A stretch of 64,000 nucleotides of DNA from Anisodus tanguticus (GCA_034509755.1 CM067555.1:1186142-1250141); one strand, 5' to 3'; shown: positions 46,001 to 59,000, counted from the stretch's first letter. Program-made: numbers and translations. Notes: generated by a model from the letters alone, not told the origin.

Positions 46001-49000
46001 TTACCAACGAACCAAACTCCGTGGGATATTCCATAAAAAATAGCGATCTCTTACAAAAAGATTCAAGGAAGATCCGTTGGAAATCCCATATTTTCGACGG
46101 ATTTTCATTGGAAATTCGTGTGTTTTTAATAGTTGATTATATAAGAAAATCCCATTCGTGTGTTTTTAATAGTTGGAAATCCCATCTTGTTTGATGATTA
46201 ATGCTTGTTTAATTAATAGGGCAAAGTTATATGGATGGCAAGATACATATGCATTCACAAAGGCTATTGGTGAAATGATGATAAATAGCATGAGAGATGA
46301 AATACCAATACTTATTCTTCGTCCCTCCGTGATAACAAGTAGTTATAAAGATCCTTTTCCAGGATGGATACAAGGATTCAGGTGCCAATATCTAATTTTA
46401 AAATTTGTCTTCTTTGTTCATAAATAGAATTTTATTTTACAAGGAATATTGTTTCTTACTTCTATGTTGTCTTTATGTCTATCTCTCTTAGGGTAATTGA
46501 CCCTTCAGTTTTTCTATATGGAAAGGGTTATCTCCCTTGCTTTCTTGGTGATCCAGATACTCTTGTTGATCTGGTAGGTATACTTTTTCAATAGATATAA
46601 TTAAATGTACACTCACGTGCTCGTCTATTCTTTTTTATGTGCCAAACATGTAGAATAATAATGTGTGATGGTGAGATTTAAATTCAAGATAACTATCTAC
46701 TTGTCTGACACCATGCATGTTGACGTGTGTGACCATCTTAATTAAAAATTTGAGCTATTAGACATTACACTCTTTTATTTACTTAATAATATTTTCAACG
46801 CCCTCGACTTCTCTGTCTGATTCTTTTTCATGGGTCAAAACTTGAATTTCTTTTTCAATAATGGGTGACTGTGAGACTCGAATTAATGCGGGACTGTTGT
46901 CTAATTTGATACTTGAAGGAAATATTTTTCGTGATCATTTCATTCCTTGAATACAATATTATATACATGTTTACAAGACTTAATTTAGGCTAAAATTATG
47001 GTAGAATATACTAAGAATATTTACAACCTAAATATAAAGTATTTACTTTGATTATGAAACTATTTCCATAATCTATCATTCCCCCGCGGTCTTAGCGGGA
47101 GGTTCTCGTACGCTGAGATTGTCCCTGAAATCATCAAAGAGTATCCGCGGAAGATATTTTGTGAATATATCGGCAATCTGATAGCGGGACGATACATGGA
47201 GAACACTGACTTGTCCACGTGCAACATTTTCACGGACAAATAAAATATCAATCTCTATATGTTTTGTGCGTTGATGTTGTATGGAGTTCCCTGACAGATA
47301 TATCGCACTCACATTATCACAATAAACTACGGTTGCCTTTTTGATTGGACAATAGAGCTCCAATAGAAGATTACGGAGGCAACATGATTCAGAGACAACA
47401 TTAGCTACCCCTCTATATTCAGCTTCAGCACTAGACCGACATAGCGTGGGTTGGAGTGTCGATGACCACGAGATTAAATTGTCTCCGAGAAATACACAAT
47501 AACCAGAGGTGGAGCGTCTAGTATCCGGACATCCACCCCAATCAACATCGATATAAGACGTGATGCCAGAAATGGTTGACTTATACAGATGTAATCCAAA
47601 ATCAAGAGTACCCTGAATATACTACATAATTCGTTTGAGAGCACTCATATGTTCCTACTTCGGGTCATGCTTATGTAAACAGACCTGTTGAACAACATAT
47701 GAGATATCAGGTCTCGTAAATGTGAGATATTGCAATGCCCCTGCTAAACTGTTGTAATGTGTCAGATCGCCGTATGGAGACCCTAAAGAGTTACTCAATT
47801 TAGCCTTGGTATCCACCGGCGTAGGTGACGGCTTGCATGAAGACATGCCAGCTCTGTCAATTATCTCCTCGGCATATTTTCTTTGACAAAGAAATAGACC
47901 ACATGCATGTTGAGTTACAACAATGCCCAAAAAATAGTTCAAATGACCCAAATTCTTCATAGCAAATTCCGAAGCAAGAAGAGACATAATAGACGGGCGA
48001 AGAGAATCATATGATGTTGTGAAGATGATGTCATCAACATAGAGAAGAATGTATGCCATGTCATTCCCTTTATTATAAATGAACAAAGAATGATTTGCTA
48101 TGTGAGAAACCTAGTGTGGAAATAAATCCAGCAAACCTGTAATGCCATGCCCGGGGGGCTGTTCGAGACCATATAAAGATTTCTTCAACAAGCGAACATA
48201 ATCAGGATGAATAGGATCTAAGAATCCCAAAGGCTGGTGCATGTAAATTATTTTCTGTAGGTGATCATGGAGGAATATATTCTTTACGTCCAACTGATGG
48301 ATGAACCACGATTTTTACAGAGCCAAAGTGAGAACTGTCCTGATAGTCACTAGTTTAACAACTGGGTTAAAAGTTTCATCACAATCCACTCCAACCTACT
48401 GAGACCTATCATCACCAACAAGACGGGCTTTGTGCCTCTCAAATGAACCATCAGATTTCTTTTTATGACAAAAAAACCACATAGAACGTATTATGTTTAC
48501 ATTAGACGGATGGGGCACCAACTCCCACCTCTTATTTTTAATAAGAGTATCAATTTCATCTAACATGGCGACCTTCCAATTAGGGTATGATAAAGCAGTT
48601 TTTAGGTTACGGGGAATCGGGGATAATTGGACAGAGGATGTCAGATTAAAATGACGCTTAGGCAAAAAAATCCCATGCACGACACAGGTTTCAATGGATT
48701 GGGGCCGAAGTGGACTGGTGGGGAAGTGGGGCCATTGGGGGTGTTGTGGGCTTACTGGGACGCGGGAGAGGGAGCAGTGGGCTCCCTCGGTTGGTGAAAT
48801 AATGGGCATGTTATCTGGACCAATTGAGAGGGAGAGGGAGCAGTAGGCTCCCTTATTTGGGCTGGCCCATTTCGGCCATTTAACTGGTCAGATGGAGGGG
48901 GAAATGGAGTAGTGGGCTCCCTCATTTGGATTGGCCTATTTTGTCCATTTAACTGGTCCGACGGAGAGGGAGAGGGAGTAGTGGGCTCCCTCATTTGGGC

Positions 49001-52000
49001 TTGACAATATGATATCGTAATAAGGGTGTAGCCCAATGTCCAAAAAATCATACGGGGGCGGGGAAGGCATGTGTATGTTGGCAAACGGAAATTTGGACTC
49101 ATAAAAAATAACGTGACGAGAGATGACAATTTTTCCACTAGACATATCATAACACTTATAGCCCCGATGATTTTGTGGGTATCCCAAAAATACACACGGA
49201 GTGGAATGGGCTTGAAGTTTATTTATTGTTAATGATGGGAAGAGAGGATAACATAAACACTCGAAAACCCTCAAATGTGTGTAGGAAGGAACACGATGAT
49301 AAATAATATGTGTGGGTGAAAAAATTGACAGTGACTTGCTAGGGAGAATGTTTAAGAGGTATGTGGCCATTTGAAGAGCATGATGCCAAAATGATGGTGG
49401 TATGGACGAATGAGCAAGAAATGTTCAAATTAAATTATTTATTGCTCGTATTTTGCGTTCGACTTTCCCATTTTGAGAAGAAGTGTGCGGACAAGCGAGA
49501 CGAAATTCCATACCATTTTTGTGACAAAATTCGTTAAATTGGTCATTTATGAATTTCCTCCCATTGTCATATTGAAAGCATTTAATAGACTTCTCAAATT
49601 GGGTTTTGATGAAAGTACTAAATTGCTTGAAAATAGTGTGAACCTGCGATTTTTTCAATGAAAAATGTCCATAGAAAATCAGAGTAATCATCTAAAATAA
49701 GCATATAATACTTATGACATGCCAAATTTAAAACCTGGGGATGTCCATAAGTCACTATGCATGATATCAAATGGTATGATAGTGTTTGAAACATATAAAG
49801 AAAAAGGTAATTTAACATGCTTCCCAAAAATACAAGACTAACAAATATGGGATCCCAACGATTGTTTACAATCAATAAACTTATTTTTTTAAGGGAGTTT
49901 CCCAAGCGATTATGTCCTAAAGTGTGTGAGAGAGAGAGCATCAAAAGTTGATGGATATGTGGCTTGGTTGTTGTTGGTGGTGGTGATGAGATACAAATTT
50001 CCAGTGCTATTACATCTCATTAGTGGCATCCCCGTTCGAAAATCCTTCACAAAAAACTCAAACGAATCAAAATCAACCGAAACATTATTGTCAGTGGTGA
50101 AATGACACACATATAGCAAGTTTTTAATAAGTTTGGGTGCATGTAGGACATTATTTAAGTGTAAAGGCTTGATTTCCCAATACCAAGAATTGGAATTTTT
50201 GTCCACTGCCAACTACAATATTTTTATTACTGCTCATATTAAAATAAGACGAGAGAGTACCTTGAGATACCGTTATGTGAGAGGTAGCCCCCGTGTCCAT
50301 ATATCAGTTATCGTCGGAAAAATTGAGAGTCATAGTGTGCATGGCTTGCTCGATGTCCGTCGGAACATAACTCGAAAGAGATGGTCCATGGGCTGCAAAT
50401 GCTTGCAGCAGACGGCTACTAAGAACCCCGGGCAGCCGAGTGGGTGGAGGTGTCCTAGCCCACGATGTCGTGGGGTACGGACAGGGAGGGGTGGTCCACT
50501 ATTGCGGCTTCCAGCCCCACTGCGGGTACTTCCCCCATTTCCCTCCGCTCGGGTACTGTTGCGGCTGTCAGTGGGATCGATTCTGCCCTTGCTGGCGGCA
50601 GTTGTTACTGCCACCGGATTGTTGTCCGCCACCACGACCTCGTCCCCTTCCACCATTATTTTTTCCTTTGTTATTATTGCGATTTTGATCCCGTTTTGGT
50701 CCATTGTTGTTTCGATTTGTACCACTGCCCAAACCATAATTTTAAGGGCCAAAATCATCGGTATACATGTTGGTGGAAAGGAGGGCGGTGCTGGCATTGT
50801 TTGCCGCCGTCGCCTCATGTTTTAGTTTTCGGGTTTCTTCAAGTATCAATCTCGAACGAGCCTCATAAAATGGTGACAACAGATTACTTTGTTGAATGAA
50901 CGTAGCAACACCATCATATTGTTCATTCAAACCTGCAATTAATTGGAGAACTAACCTTTGATTCGTTACCGGTTCACCAATGTTTGATAGTTGATCGGCA
51001 AGCATTTTCAAATCTTGACAATATGCAGAGACGTTTGAAAAATCATCCATTTGACATTGGTGAATTGATTTTCTAGATAAACCGCCCAAGAAATCTTGTT
51101 ATCTTGAAAAATATTTTGCAAACACTTCCATGCTTATTGCGCCGTCGAATCCGGTTCCAATATGGTGTGCAAAAGATTGTTTAATATGGTGTTGTAAATC
51201 CATCAAAGGACTATAGCATCCAAGCGAGACCATATAGCCATATCAGTGTTTTTCTCCATGACACCTGAGTGAGGTTTAAGAGGGAGAATATGGTTGATGA
51301 CTTGGTATGCACGGCAATGAATTTTGAATAACTCCGCTCAAGATGAATATTTCCCTTTTTCCATCTCAAGAATCACAGGAATGAAGTTCTTGACGTTGTT
51401 GACGGAAAGAGCGTGATGGAATTTATTTTGGTCAGCCATTGATAATCGAGAACTACGAAAAAAGGAGGGGGACGGTGGAGGAAAGGGTCAAAATAGAGTT
51501 TAGGATGAAGAACTCAATAGGGTTTCGGCTTTAGAGGGTGGCCGCCGAAGAACCCTAATTAGGGTTGGTGGTTTCGGCCTTGAGAAGGTGGCCGCCGAAA
51601 TGAGTGTTTAGGGTTAGGGCTAGGGGGTTAATTTTTGACTCTTGATACCATGAAGGAAATATTTTCCGTGATCATTCCATTCCTTGAGTACAATATTATA
51701 TACATGTTTACAAATTATGGTAGAATATACTAAGAATATTTACAACCTAAATATAAAATATTTACTTTGATTATGAATCTATCAATACTCCGTATTGAAG
51801 TGTGTAATTATCTCACCTAAAAACGAACACATCTTATTTACTTAATCAGTTCTTCAACACACCCCTCACGTTCCCACGTGTTCATGGGCCTAACATGTAA
51901 AATAAAATTTTAATAATGGTGCACAGTGAGAGATGACACTACAATCACCGCCTGTTTTGATATCATATTGAAGTATGTGACAATCTCATTTAAAAGCCTA

Positions 52001-52069
52001 AGTTATTAAACAAAACACACTTTTATTTACTTATTGATATCGTCAACACACCCCTCACAATATCCAACA

Positions 52070-52145
<76 letters not shown>

Positions 52146-53337
52146 GCATTATCTGACCACTTCTTCACTTGATATAGGTTCCAGTTGATCTAGTTGTAAA
52201 TGCAACAATTGCTGCTATTGCAAAGCATGGATATTTGCAAAATCCAGAACTAAGTGTCTATCATTTAGCATCAACATTTGTGAATCCATTTCCATTAAAT
52301 CAACTTTTCGACTCTTGCTATGAATATTTCACTTCATTTCCTGTTGTTGACTCAAAAGGAGATAAAATTGAGGTTAAGGAGATGAAATATTTTGACAAAA
52401 TATCAGACTTTTCAAATTACATTTTGGAGGAACTATACAGGAAGCATAGAGTACAAGATTTGAGTGAAAAAGAGTTATCGAAGATTCAAATGCGATTTAA
52501 AAGGAAAGTGGAATATTTGAAGCATTTCAGCAAGCTCTATGAACCATATACATTCTACAGAGGATGGTATGAGATTTTTTCCCTTAAAATATTGTGTAGT
52601 TCTCAATATTTATTTACCATATAGTTGGACTAACATTAGCATTTAACAGTTAGCTTAATTTATATGCATCGAGGGCATAAATAATTTTTATATTATCAGT
52701 TCACTCATGATATTTATAGAAAAATTTTCATAAAATTTGAAATTTTGTAATCTTGAAAAATAAGGCGAATCACCAGCCACACAACATATAAAGTTGACCT
52801 GATAGTAAACAAATTATTTACTCCATCGATGGAAATAGAAAAAGAGTGTCATCCCCTAAATATATATATTTTTTACAGTATCAAAAATTTTATTTTATAT
52901 GTTTCATTTTATATAACATTCTTTTTTTTAGTTTATTTGTAAAAAATGCTACATTTATATATATGAAAATAATTACACTTTATACTTTACATTTTATATT
53001 TAATGACAAGTTTTTATAACCATATAAATATCATGGTATGTACCAAATCACAAGTTCTAAAAATCTTATCTCAAAACTCCGATGTCGATCAAATATCACC
53101 ACATAAATTAGAGTAAATTTTATTTGTGCTAATCAACTTTATCTCTTTGTTTTTCTTTTTGCAAGGTTTCACATTGGCAATATGAGGAATTTAATGAAAG
53201 AGATGTCTGAAGAAGAGAGAAGATGTTTTGATATTGATGCATCAAAGATAAATTGGAGGGATTATTTAACAGGAATTCACATTCCTGGTGTGAAAAAATA
53301 TGTACTGGAAGGCAAAAAAGTATATGTAGGGAAATAA
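43064..53337 (+). CDS. FAR2: Fatty acyl-CoA reductase, MALE STERILITY 2/FAR2 type, 9 exons
   Basis: Exons: 43064-43391, 44257-44360, 44605-44804, 45054-45154, 45659-45869, 46220-46381, 46492-46573, 52178-52566 and 53166-53337. Total 1749 nt, 582 aa, open and in phase with GT-AG borders. The first ~75 residues (MLPFKNVFPLNTREP..., Ser/Lys-rich, few acids until FENEKRK) resemble a plastid transit peptide as in Arabidopsis MS2; the ATG at 43064 is the first in frame. The NAD(P)H-binding motif VTGATGFLAK is at residues 99-108. The SDR active-site Tyr/Lys pair is YAFTK in exon 6. Exons 8-9 form the C-terminal 'sterile' domain (KHFSKLYEPYTFYRGWFH, then NWRDYLTGIHIPGVKKYVL). Family role: NADPH-dependent reduction of fatty acyl thioesters to fatty alcohols; MS2-type members act in tapetal plastids for sporopollenin. 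Intron 7 is 5.6 kb because it contains Copia D. The symbol is by family resemblance; another plastid-type FAR is possible. Confidence 0.9.
43734..43779 (+). pseudogene. Ghost copy of the FAR Rossmann exon segment in intron 1
   Basis: GAGATTCTTGTCACTGGTGG and following bases read EILVTGGTIRFLVHK, ending before a GT. This parallels the exon 1 end NILVTGATGFLAK|GT. A perfect 22-bp repeat (AGATAATTTTTGTAGGGCCA plus TT) brackets it at 43681-43702 and 43792-43813. Confidence 0.6.
44403..44530. repeat. MITE-like repeat in FAR intron 2
   Basis: Repeated TTAGCGACGGA and TTTAACGA motifs, as in CACTA-derived or related plant MITEs. No ends defined. Confidence 0.4.
45925..46135. repeat. MITE-like repeat in FAR intron 5
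   Basis: Partly inverted motifs about CCGACGTTCCATCGAAATTT and TTTTCGACGGATTTTCATTG. Just after it, TTCGTGTGTTTTTAATAGTTG-like sequence occurs twice about 40 bp apart (near 46115 and 46155). Confidence 0.45.
46914..47078 (-). repeat. 3' LTR of Copia D
   Basis: 165 bp. It carries two short stretches (about 18 and 13 bp) absent from the 134-bp 5' LTR. Confidence 0.88.
47079..50230 (-). pseudogene. Copia D pol, broken
   Basis: Minus strand, from right to left: integrase 50212-49000 (LHNVLHAPKLIKNL..., a degenerate zinc segment, RLACPHTSSQNGKVERKIRAINN, FECLCYPLFPSLTINKLQ) and the linker with Pro-rich repeats 49000-48760. RT follows at 48660-47700 (NKRWELVPHPSNVN, RHKARLVGDD, MDVKNIFLHDHLQ, YVDDIIFTTS). 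RNase H is at 47640-47079 (HQRTKHIEIDILFVRENVARG). Frames are interrupted near 48100, 48400, 49400 and 49620. Confidence 0.85.
48760..49000 (-). repeat. In-frame tandem repeat in the Copia D integrase-RT linker
   Basis: On the minus strand a unit reading MREPTTPSPSPSDQLNGQN recurs about three times at roughly 69-72 bp spacing, the last copies degenerate (IREPTAPSPSQLVQ). A related MREPTAPSP occurs once in Copia E near 57609. Confidence 0.75.
50231..51439 (-). pseudogene. Copia D gag and protease region, broken
   Basis: The ATG at 51439 (minus strand) starts MADQNKFHHALSVNNVKNF. The capsid continues with stops, and the frame 51089-50742 carries NVSAYCQDLKMLADQLSNIGEP, LNEQYDGVATFIQQSN and RSRLILEETRKLK. 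A Gly/Asn-rich tail follows (frame 50818-50330). Closely related to gag of element E. Confidence 0.85.
51651..51784 (-). repeat. 5' LTR of Copia D
   Basis: 134 bp, matching the 3' LTR apart from two small gaps; primer site adjacent on its left. Confidence 0.88.
52068..52145. repeat. (TTA)n microsatellite in FAR intron 7
   Basis: About 26 perfect ATT/TTA units, 33 bp before the exon 8 acceptor at 52177. Likely length-polymorphic. Confidence 0.95.
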
Positions 53338-53368
53338 AATTAACATTATGTTGTCCTATTTGTGTCAC

Positions 53369-53479
53369 TAAGGGTGTCCACAAGTCGGTTTGATTCGATT
53401 TTCATCAAAATCAAATTAACTATATCAGTTTGATCTATTTGATTTTGTCTATTTTTTTTGTTTGATTTGAACACCCCTA
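53369..53479. mobile_element. 111-bp hAT MITE in the FAR 3' flank
   Basis: The left end TAAGGGTGTCCACAAG and the inverted right end TAGGGGTGTTCAAATC are flanked by TGTGTCAC (53361-53368) and TGTGTGAC (53480-53487), 7/8. It starts 31 bp after the FAR stop codon, so it is probably in the 3' UTR. The duplicate of this flank at 60295-60465 lacks it. Confidence 0.88.
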
Positions 53480-53487
53480 TGTGTGAC

Positions 53488-54656
53488 AAACTTCTTGTTT
53501 CTTTTATTGTTAAGAGAATGAAATGGAACTAGTTTTGAAATTTATTTCAAAGAATTGCATTGTGTGTTTTCACCCTATAAAAACATGGTATCAAATGCTT
53601 TGGTATAATTGTGAAATGGCATGAGTCTATGCCAACATTAAGTTGTATATTATTGCTCTTAGTTAATAATTGAGGTTGAATTTGTCCCTGAACTAGGTAA
53701 AATATGATATAGAGTTGTCCTCTATTAATATTTGAGGTCAAATATGTCTCCAGCCTTATCAAAATGGATGGGTTAAATTTGTCCTTATTTTTAAACGACG
53801 GAATTTTACTGTTGATGCCACGTATTTCACAAGTAAGTCATAATTTTTTTTCAAACGGAAGGTAAATATGAACCTTTACATGGTCCATGAGCAATGTTTT
53901 CGACCCTTCCCCTAGATTTTAATTTTTTTTTGTCAACTGGTTAAAAATTTAAAAAAACAACTTTATTGCTACTCAAAAGCATTGATTTCTTCACCAAAAA
54001 ACTTGGTCAAATACCTTCATTCAACTCTTTTACTTTTCAAAAGTTTGATTGAACATGCTATTAATCAAATAATATTGATAATTAATAAATCAACTTATTT
54101 TTAAAAAAATAATTTTTCTACTGTTTGTGGACCTCAACTTTGATAAATCCTTACTAGGCAGCCGCAAAACAGATACAACAACCTTGAAGAAGTATTCATT
54201 GATGTAATGGAATTTACTACTGACATCTTTTACATTTTTAGTTATTGGCAGTTGAATTAATTGGCTTTTGTCAGCCTATTTACTTTGACAAAGAAAGCTG
54301 GAAATAGAAGTGTCACTGTGTCAAAGGTTAATTAGGTATTCAATGTACATGTACTCTAGTAGGTGAGGTTAGTTATCAACAATACAAATACAAGTTAGGC
54401 AACCATTTGTAATTTAGAAACTAATTATATAAGGATTAGTTATATAGGGATCTTTTATCTTCTTTGACTTCATCCAACCTTGCTAAAAACATAGTTTAGT
54501 GATGAGTGATTTTTTTTTCCACGTTGTGGGATTTCACTGGATATGTTATTATTATAGTGATGAGTGATTTTTATGTTACAAAAAAAGAAATAACAATTTT
54601 AGTGCAATAAAGTGAAAGTTGAGTGACCATTCATGAAATTGAGTATCTGTGGTACC
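53488..54656. other. FAR downstream flank, no gene seen
   Basis: AT-rich. A dispersed repeat-like part lies at about 53650-53830 (TTGTCCCTGAAC, AATTTGTCCTTA). No supported coding sequence. Confidence 0.4.
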
Positions 54657-54868
54657 TGTTAGGATAATTAGCCCATAATTAGCCAAAATCATCTCATATC
54701 AATTATAATTATTAGTATCACATAATTTAGGGTATGATTAGGATAAGATTGTAAATTAGTATCACATAGTTAGGGTATGATTAGATATGTCTTCCATTAT
54801 TATTAGTCTTATATACTTGTATATATCTACATTGGAATGAAATAATCTTATAGGATTAACTTCCTTCA
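54657..54868 (+). repeat. 5' LTR of Copia E
   Basis: 212 bp; followed by the primer site variant CGGTATCAAGAG. Confidence 0.88.
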
Positions 54869-55083
54869 CGGTATCAAGAGTCAAAATTTAATTTTTTCCT
54901 ACCCTACCCGGTCGCCCACCTCTTCTCTCCTCTCAAAAACCCTAAACCATTCGGCTACTCTAAAACCTAATTAGGGTTCCACCTTAACCTAACCCTAGCC
55001 TACACATCTTCTTCCAAACCCTAATTTGGGTTTCTTCCTCCCTACTTCTTTCTTGTTTTCGTGTGGTTGTTTTTTGGGTAACC

Positions 55084-56067
55084 ATGACCGAACAAAAATA
55101 ATTCCATCCTGCTCTTGTTGTAAACAACGTCAAGAACCTTATTTCCATTACACTTGAGATGGAAAAAGGGCAATACTCCTCGTGGGAGGAGTTATTCAAA
55201 ATCCATTACCGAGCATACAAAGTAATAGACCATATCATCCCTTCCGAGTCTTCATCGGACACCACTGGTGTTGACAAAAAATTATGGTCTCGATTAGATG
55301 CTATAGTCCTTCACTGGATTTACGACACCATCTCCAACAATCTTTTGAATACTATTTTGGAACCAAACTCTACGGCTCAACAAGAGTGGGAGCGTTTACA
55401 AAGTATTTTTCAGGATAATAAACTTTCTAAGGCGGTATATCTTGAAAACCAATTCACCAACGTCATGTTGGATGATTTTTCAAACGTTTCCACCTATTGT
55501 CAAGAGTTGAAAATGCTTGCCGACCAACTCTCCAATTTTGGTACGCCGGTGATGAATCAATGGTTGGTTCTTCAATTAATTACGGGGTTGAATGAACAAT
55601 ATGATGGAGTTGCTAAGTAATCGGTTGCCTCCATTTATGAAGCTCGTTCGAGGTTGATTCTCGAAGAAACCCGCAAGGCAAAACAGACAGCCTTCGGGAC
55701 AGCCACCGCCGGAACAACCCTTGTCTCCACCAACTCATATTCCGAGGATTTTGTGACACAAAATTCTGGTTCAGGTGGAATTGGAAATCGCAACATCAAT
55801 GGTTTAAAATTGGGGTCAAATCGTAACAACAACAAAGAAAAAAATAATGGAGGAAAAGGACGGGGTAGGGGCGGCGGCCAACTAGCCGGTGGCAGCAACA
55901 ACCACTAGCAGCAGTACCCGTCGTGGGCTTGGGCACCACAATGGGCTGCCCCTCCGTGCCCATACCCCACCTCGTCGTGGGACAGACTATCATATTCAAA
56001 CAGACAGTCCGGAGTTCTAGGTTCTCGTCCGCAACAAGCTTTTGCAGCCCATGGACCATCTTTCGCA
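55084..56067 (+). pseudogene. Copia E gag, broken
   Basis: The ATG at 55084 gives MTEQK followed by a stop at 55099, then continues in the same frame: FHPALVVNNVKNLISITLE, KGQYSSWEELFKIHYRAYKV, QEWERLQSIFQDNKLS, STYCQELKMLADQLSNFGTP, LNEQYDGVAK. A second stop lies at 55618, then ARSRLILEETRKAKQ and an Asn/Gly-rich tail ending at 55908. Two stops, both single-base-type lesions. Confidence 0.88.
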
Positions 56068-59000
56068 AGTTATGCTCCCACCGATATTGAACAGGCCATG
56101 AACAATATGAATCTGAATGTTCCAGATGATTCGTGGTACATGGACATAGGGGCTACGTCACACATGACGACATCTCAAGGTAAACTCTCATCTTATTTTA
56201 ATATGAGCAGTAATAAAAATATTATTGTCGGCAGTGGGCAGGAAATTCCAATTCGTGGTATTGGTCAAGTAAAACTCCCCCCTCCCCCACCCACCATGAT
56301 ATTTGAAAAACGTCTTACATGCACCAAAACTAATTAAAAACTTGATAAATGTACGACATTTTACAACTGACAATAATGTTTCTGTGAATTTTGATCCGTT
56401 TAGATTTTCTGTAAAGGATTTTCAGACGGGGATGTCACTAATGAGTTCTAATAGCATGTGGGACTTATATCCCATCACTACCACTTCCAACAACCAAGTG
56501 ACCAACCCATCAACCTTTGCAGCTATTTCCCCTATCGTATGACATAGTCGATTGGGACACCCGGGAGCACCGGTGTTCAATACTCTTAGAAAAAATAATT
56601 TTATTGCTTGTAATAAACTTTTGGACTCTCATGTTTGCTAGGCTTGTGTGATTGGGAAGCATGTTAAACTTTCTTTTTCATTATCTACTTCGCATACGCT
56701 CATGCTATTTGATCTTCTGCACTGTGATTTATGGACTTCCTTAGTTTTGAGTTCTGCGGGTCATAAATATTATATGCTACTTTTGGATGATTATTCGAAT
56801 TTTCTGTGGACATTTCCCTTAGTGCAGAAATCGCAAGTGTTCACCGTTTTTAAACAATGTAGTGATTTTATCAAAACCCAATTTGACAAATCCATTAAAC
56901 GTTTTCAGTGTGACAATGGGAGGGAATTTATAAATGCCCAATTTAATGATTTTTGTCACCATAATGGGATGTCTTTGCGTGCTTTCATGTCCACATACAT
57001 TACCTCAAAATGGGAAAGCCGAAAGAAAAATTCGAACGATTAACAATATAATTCGTACACTTCTTGTGCATTCGTCCATACCACCAGTATTTTGGCATAA
57101 TGAATTCCAAATGACATCGTATCTTTTAAACATTCTTCCTAGCAAACTACTCTCCAACATATCACCCACACAAATATTGTACTATCGTCTCCCGTCTTTT
57201 ACACATTTGAGGGTTTTTGGGTGTTTGTGTTATCCTTTATTTCCGTCCACAACCATTAACAAACTACAGGCCCGTTCCACTCCTTGTATGTTTTTGGGAT
57301 ACCCATAAAATCATAGGGGATATAAATGTTATGATATGACGAACGGAATTTTTTTTATTTCTTATCATGTAATTTTTTATGAGTCTACATTCTCGTTTGC
57401 TAAATCTCATGTGGCATCCCCACCTTCATATGATTTTTTGTACGACGAAATACATCCAATTTTACATCACCACCTACATAATCAAAATCCTCCCCACACC
57501 GTACATGCCCAACCACAAAATAGGACTGGACCAGTCCAATGTGATGAGGTCACTGCCTCGTTACCATCGGTCTCAGCCCAGACCACATCTCGTGGTTGGC
57601 AGACCCAAATGAGGGAGCCCACTGCTCCCTCACCCGTGTCCATAATCCAAAGCCAGACCCACCATCTCAGGCCCACATAGTTGACCCAAGTCGGCCCAGC
57701 CACCAAGCAGAAAGTGACCCGTCAGTTCTAACCCAAGATAGGACTGCCCCTCGGCCCAATAGCCTACCAAACAGCCCAAATCCACAACCTCGGACCATTG
57801 AAACCCGTGCCATACACATGATTTTTTGACTCAAGCGTCAGTTTAACCTAACATCTTCAGTCCAACCATCACCTCTTCCTAAAAATCCCAAAGCAATCCT
57901 ACTAGACCCGAATTGGAAAGCTGCAATGTTAGATAAAATTGATGCTCTTATTTAAAATAAGACGTGGGAGTTAGTGCCCCGTCCATCTAATGTGAACATA
58001 ATCAGGTCTATGTGGCTGTCATAAAAAAATTATGACGGCTCCTTTACGAGATACAAAGCTCGTCTTGTTGGTGATGGCAAATCTCAACAAGTTGGCGTGG
58101 ATTGTGGTGAAACATTCAGTCCGATAGTTAAGCCAGCAACTATCAGGACTGTTCTTAGTCTGACATTGTCAAAATTTTGGTTCATTCATCAGTTGGATGT
58201 CAAAAATGCATTCTTACATGGCCATCTACAGGAGACAGTCTACATGCACTAGCCTTTGGGTTTTCGAGATCCTACACATCCGGATTATGTTTGTCTGTTG
58301 AAAAAACCTTTGTATGGTTTGAAACATGCTCCCCGGGCGTGGTATAACAGGTTTGCATGTTTTGTATCCACACTGAGTTTCTTACATAACAAGTCCAATC
58401 ATTCCTTGTTCATTTATAAGAAGGGAAATGACATGTCATATATCCTTCTATATGTAGATGGCATCATTCTCACGACATCATCTATGTCACTTTTTCAGTC
58501 TATTATGTCCCTCCTTGCTGCAGAATTTGCAATAAAGGATACGGGTCCTTTCAATTATTTTTTAGAAATTGTTGTAACTCAATATGCAGGTGGTCTGTTC
58601 CTCAGTCAAAAGAAATATGTCGAGGAGATCATTGAAAAACCCGGTATGTCATCCTGCACACCGTCATATACACCGGTTGATACAAAGGCAAAATTGAGTA
58701 GCTCTACAGGTACTCCATACAGTGATCCAACGCATTACCATATCTTAGAAGGGGCATTGTAGTATCGTACTTTCACGAGACCTGATATCTCATATGCGGT
58801 TCAGCAAATATGTTACATATGCATGATCCAAAAGAAGAGCATATGGGGGCTCTCAAGCGAATTTTGCGGTATGTTAAGGGTACTCTCCATTTTGGATTGC
58901 ATCTGTATAAGTCCTCAATTTCGAGTCTCTCGTCTTATACAAATGCTGATTGGGGTGGTTGCCCGGACACCCGATGTTTCACCTCAGGTTATTGTGTATT

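Larger units (their letters stand above)
46914..51784 (-). mobile_element. Ty1/copia retrotransposon D in FAR intron 7 (antisense)
   Basis: The minus-strand element is bounded by LTRs TGATAGATT...TTCCTTCA at 51784-51651 (5') and 47078-46914 (3'), with an exact 5-bp duplication ATACT (46909-46913 and 51785-51789). A primer-binding site TGGTATCAAGAGTC follows the 5' LTR on the minus strand (51650-51637). Gag to RNase H are all present but broken. Without it intron 7 would be about 0.7 kb. Its orientation opposite to FAR spares the host gene from the LTR polyadenylation signals. Confidence 0.95.

Noticed and set aside
50133..50899. Plus-strand frames of 80-230 codons
   Set aside because: Antisense of Copia D gag tail and linker; cysteine/proline-rich by composition only.
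52068..52145. Possible regularly spaced array (CRISPR-like)
   Set aside because: It is a plain trinucleotide microsatellite; no spacers, and the window is plant nuclear DNA.
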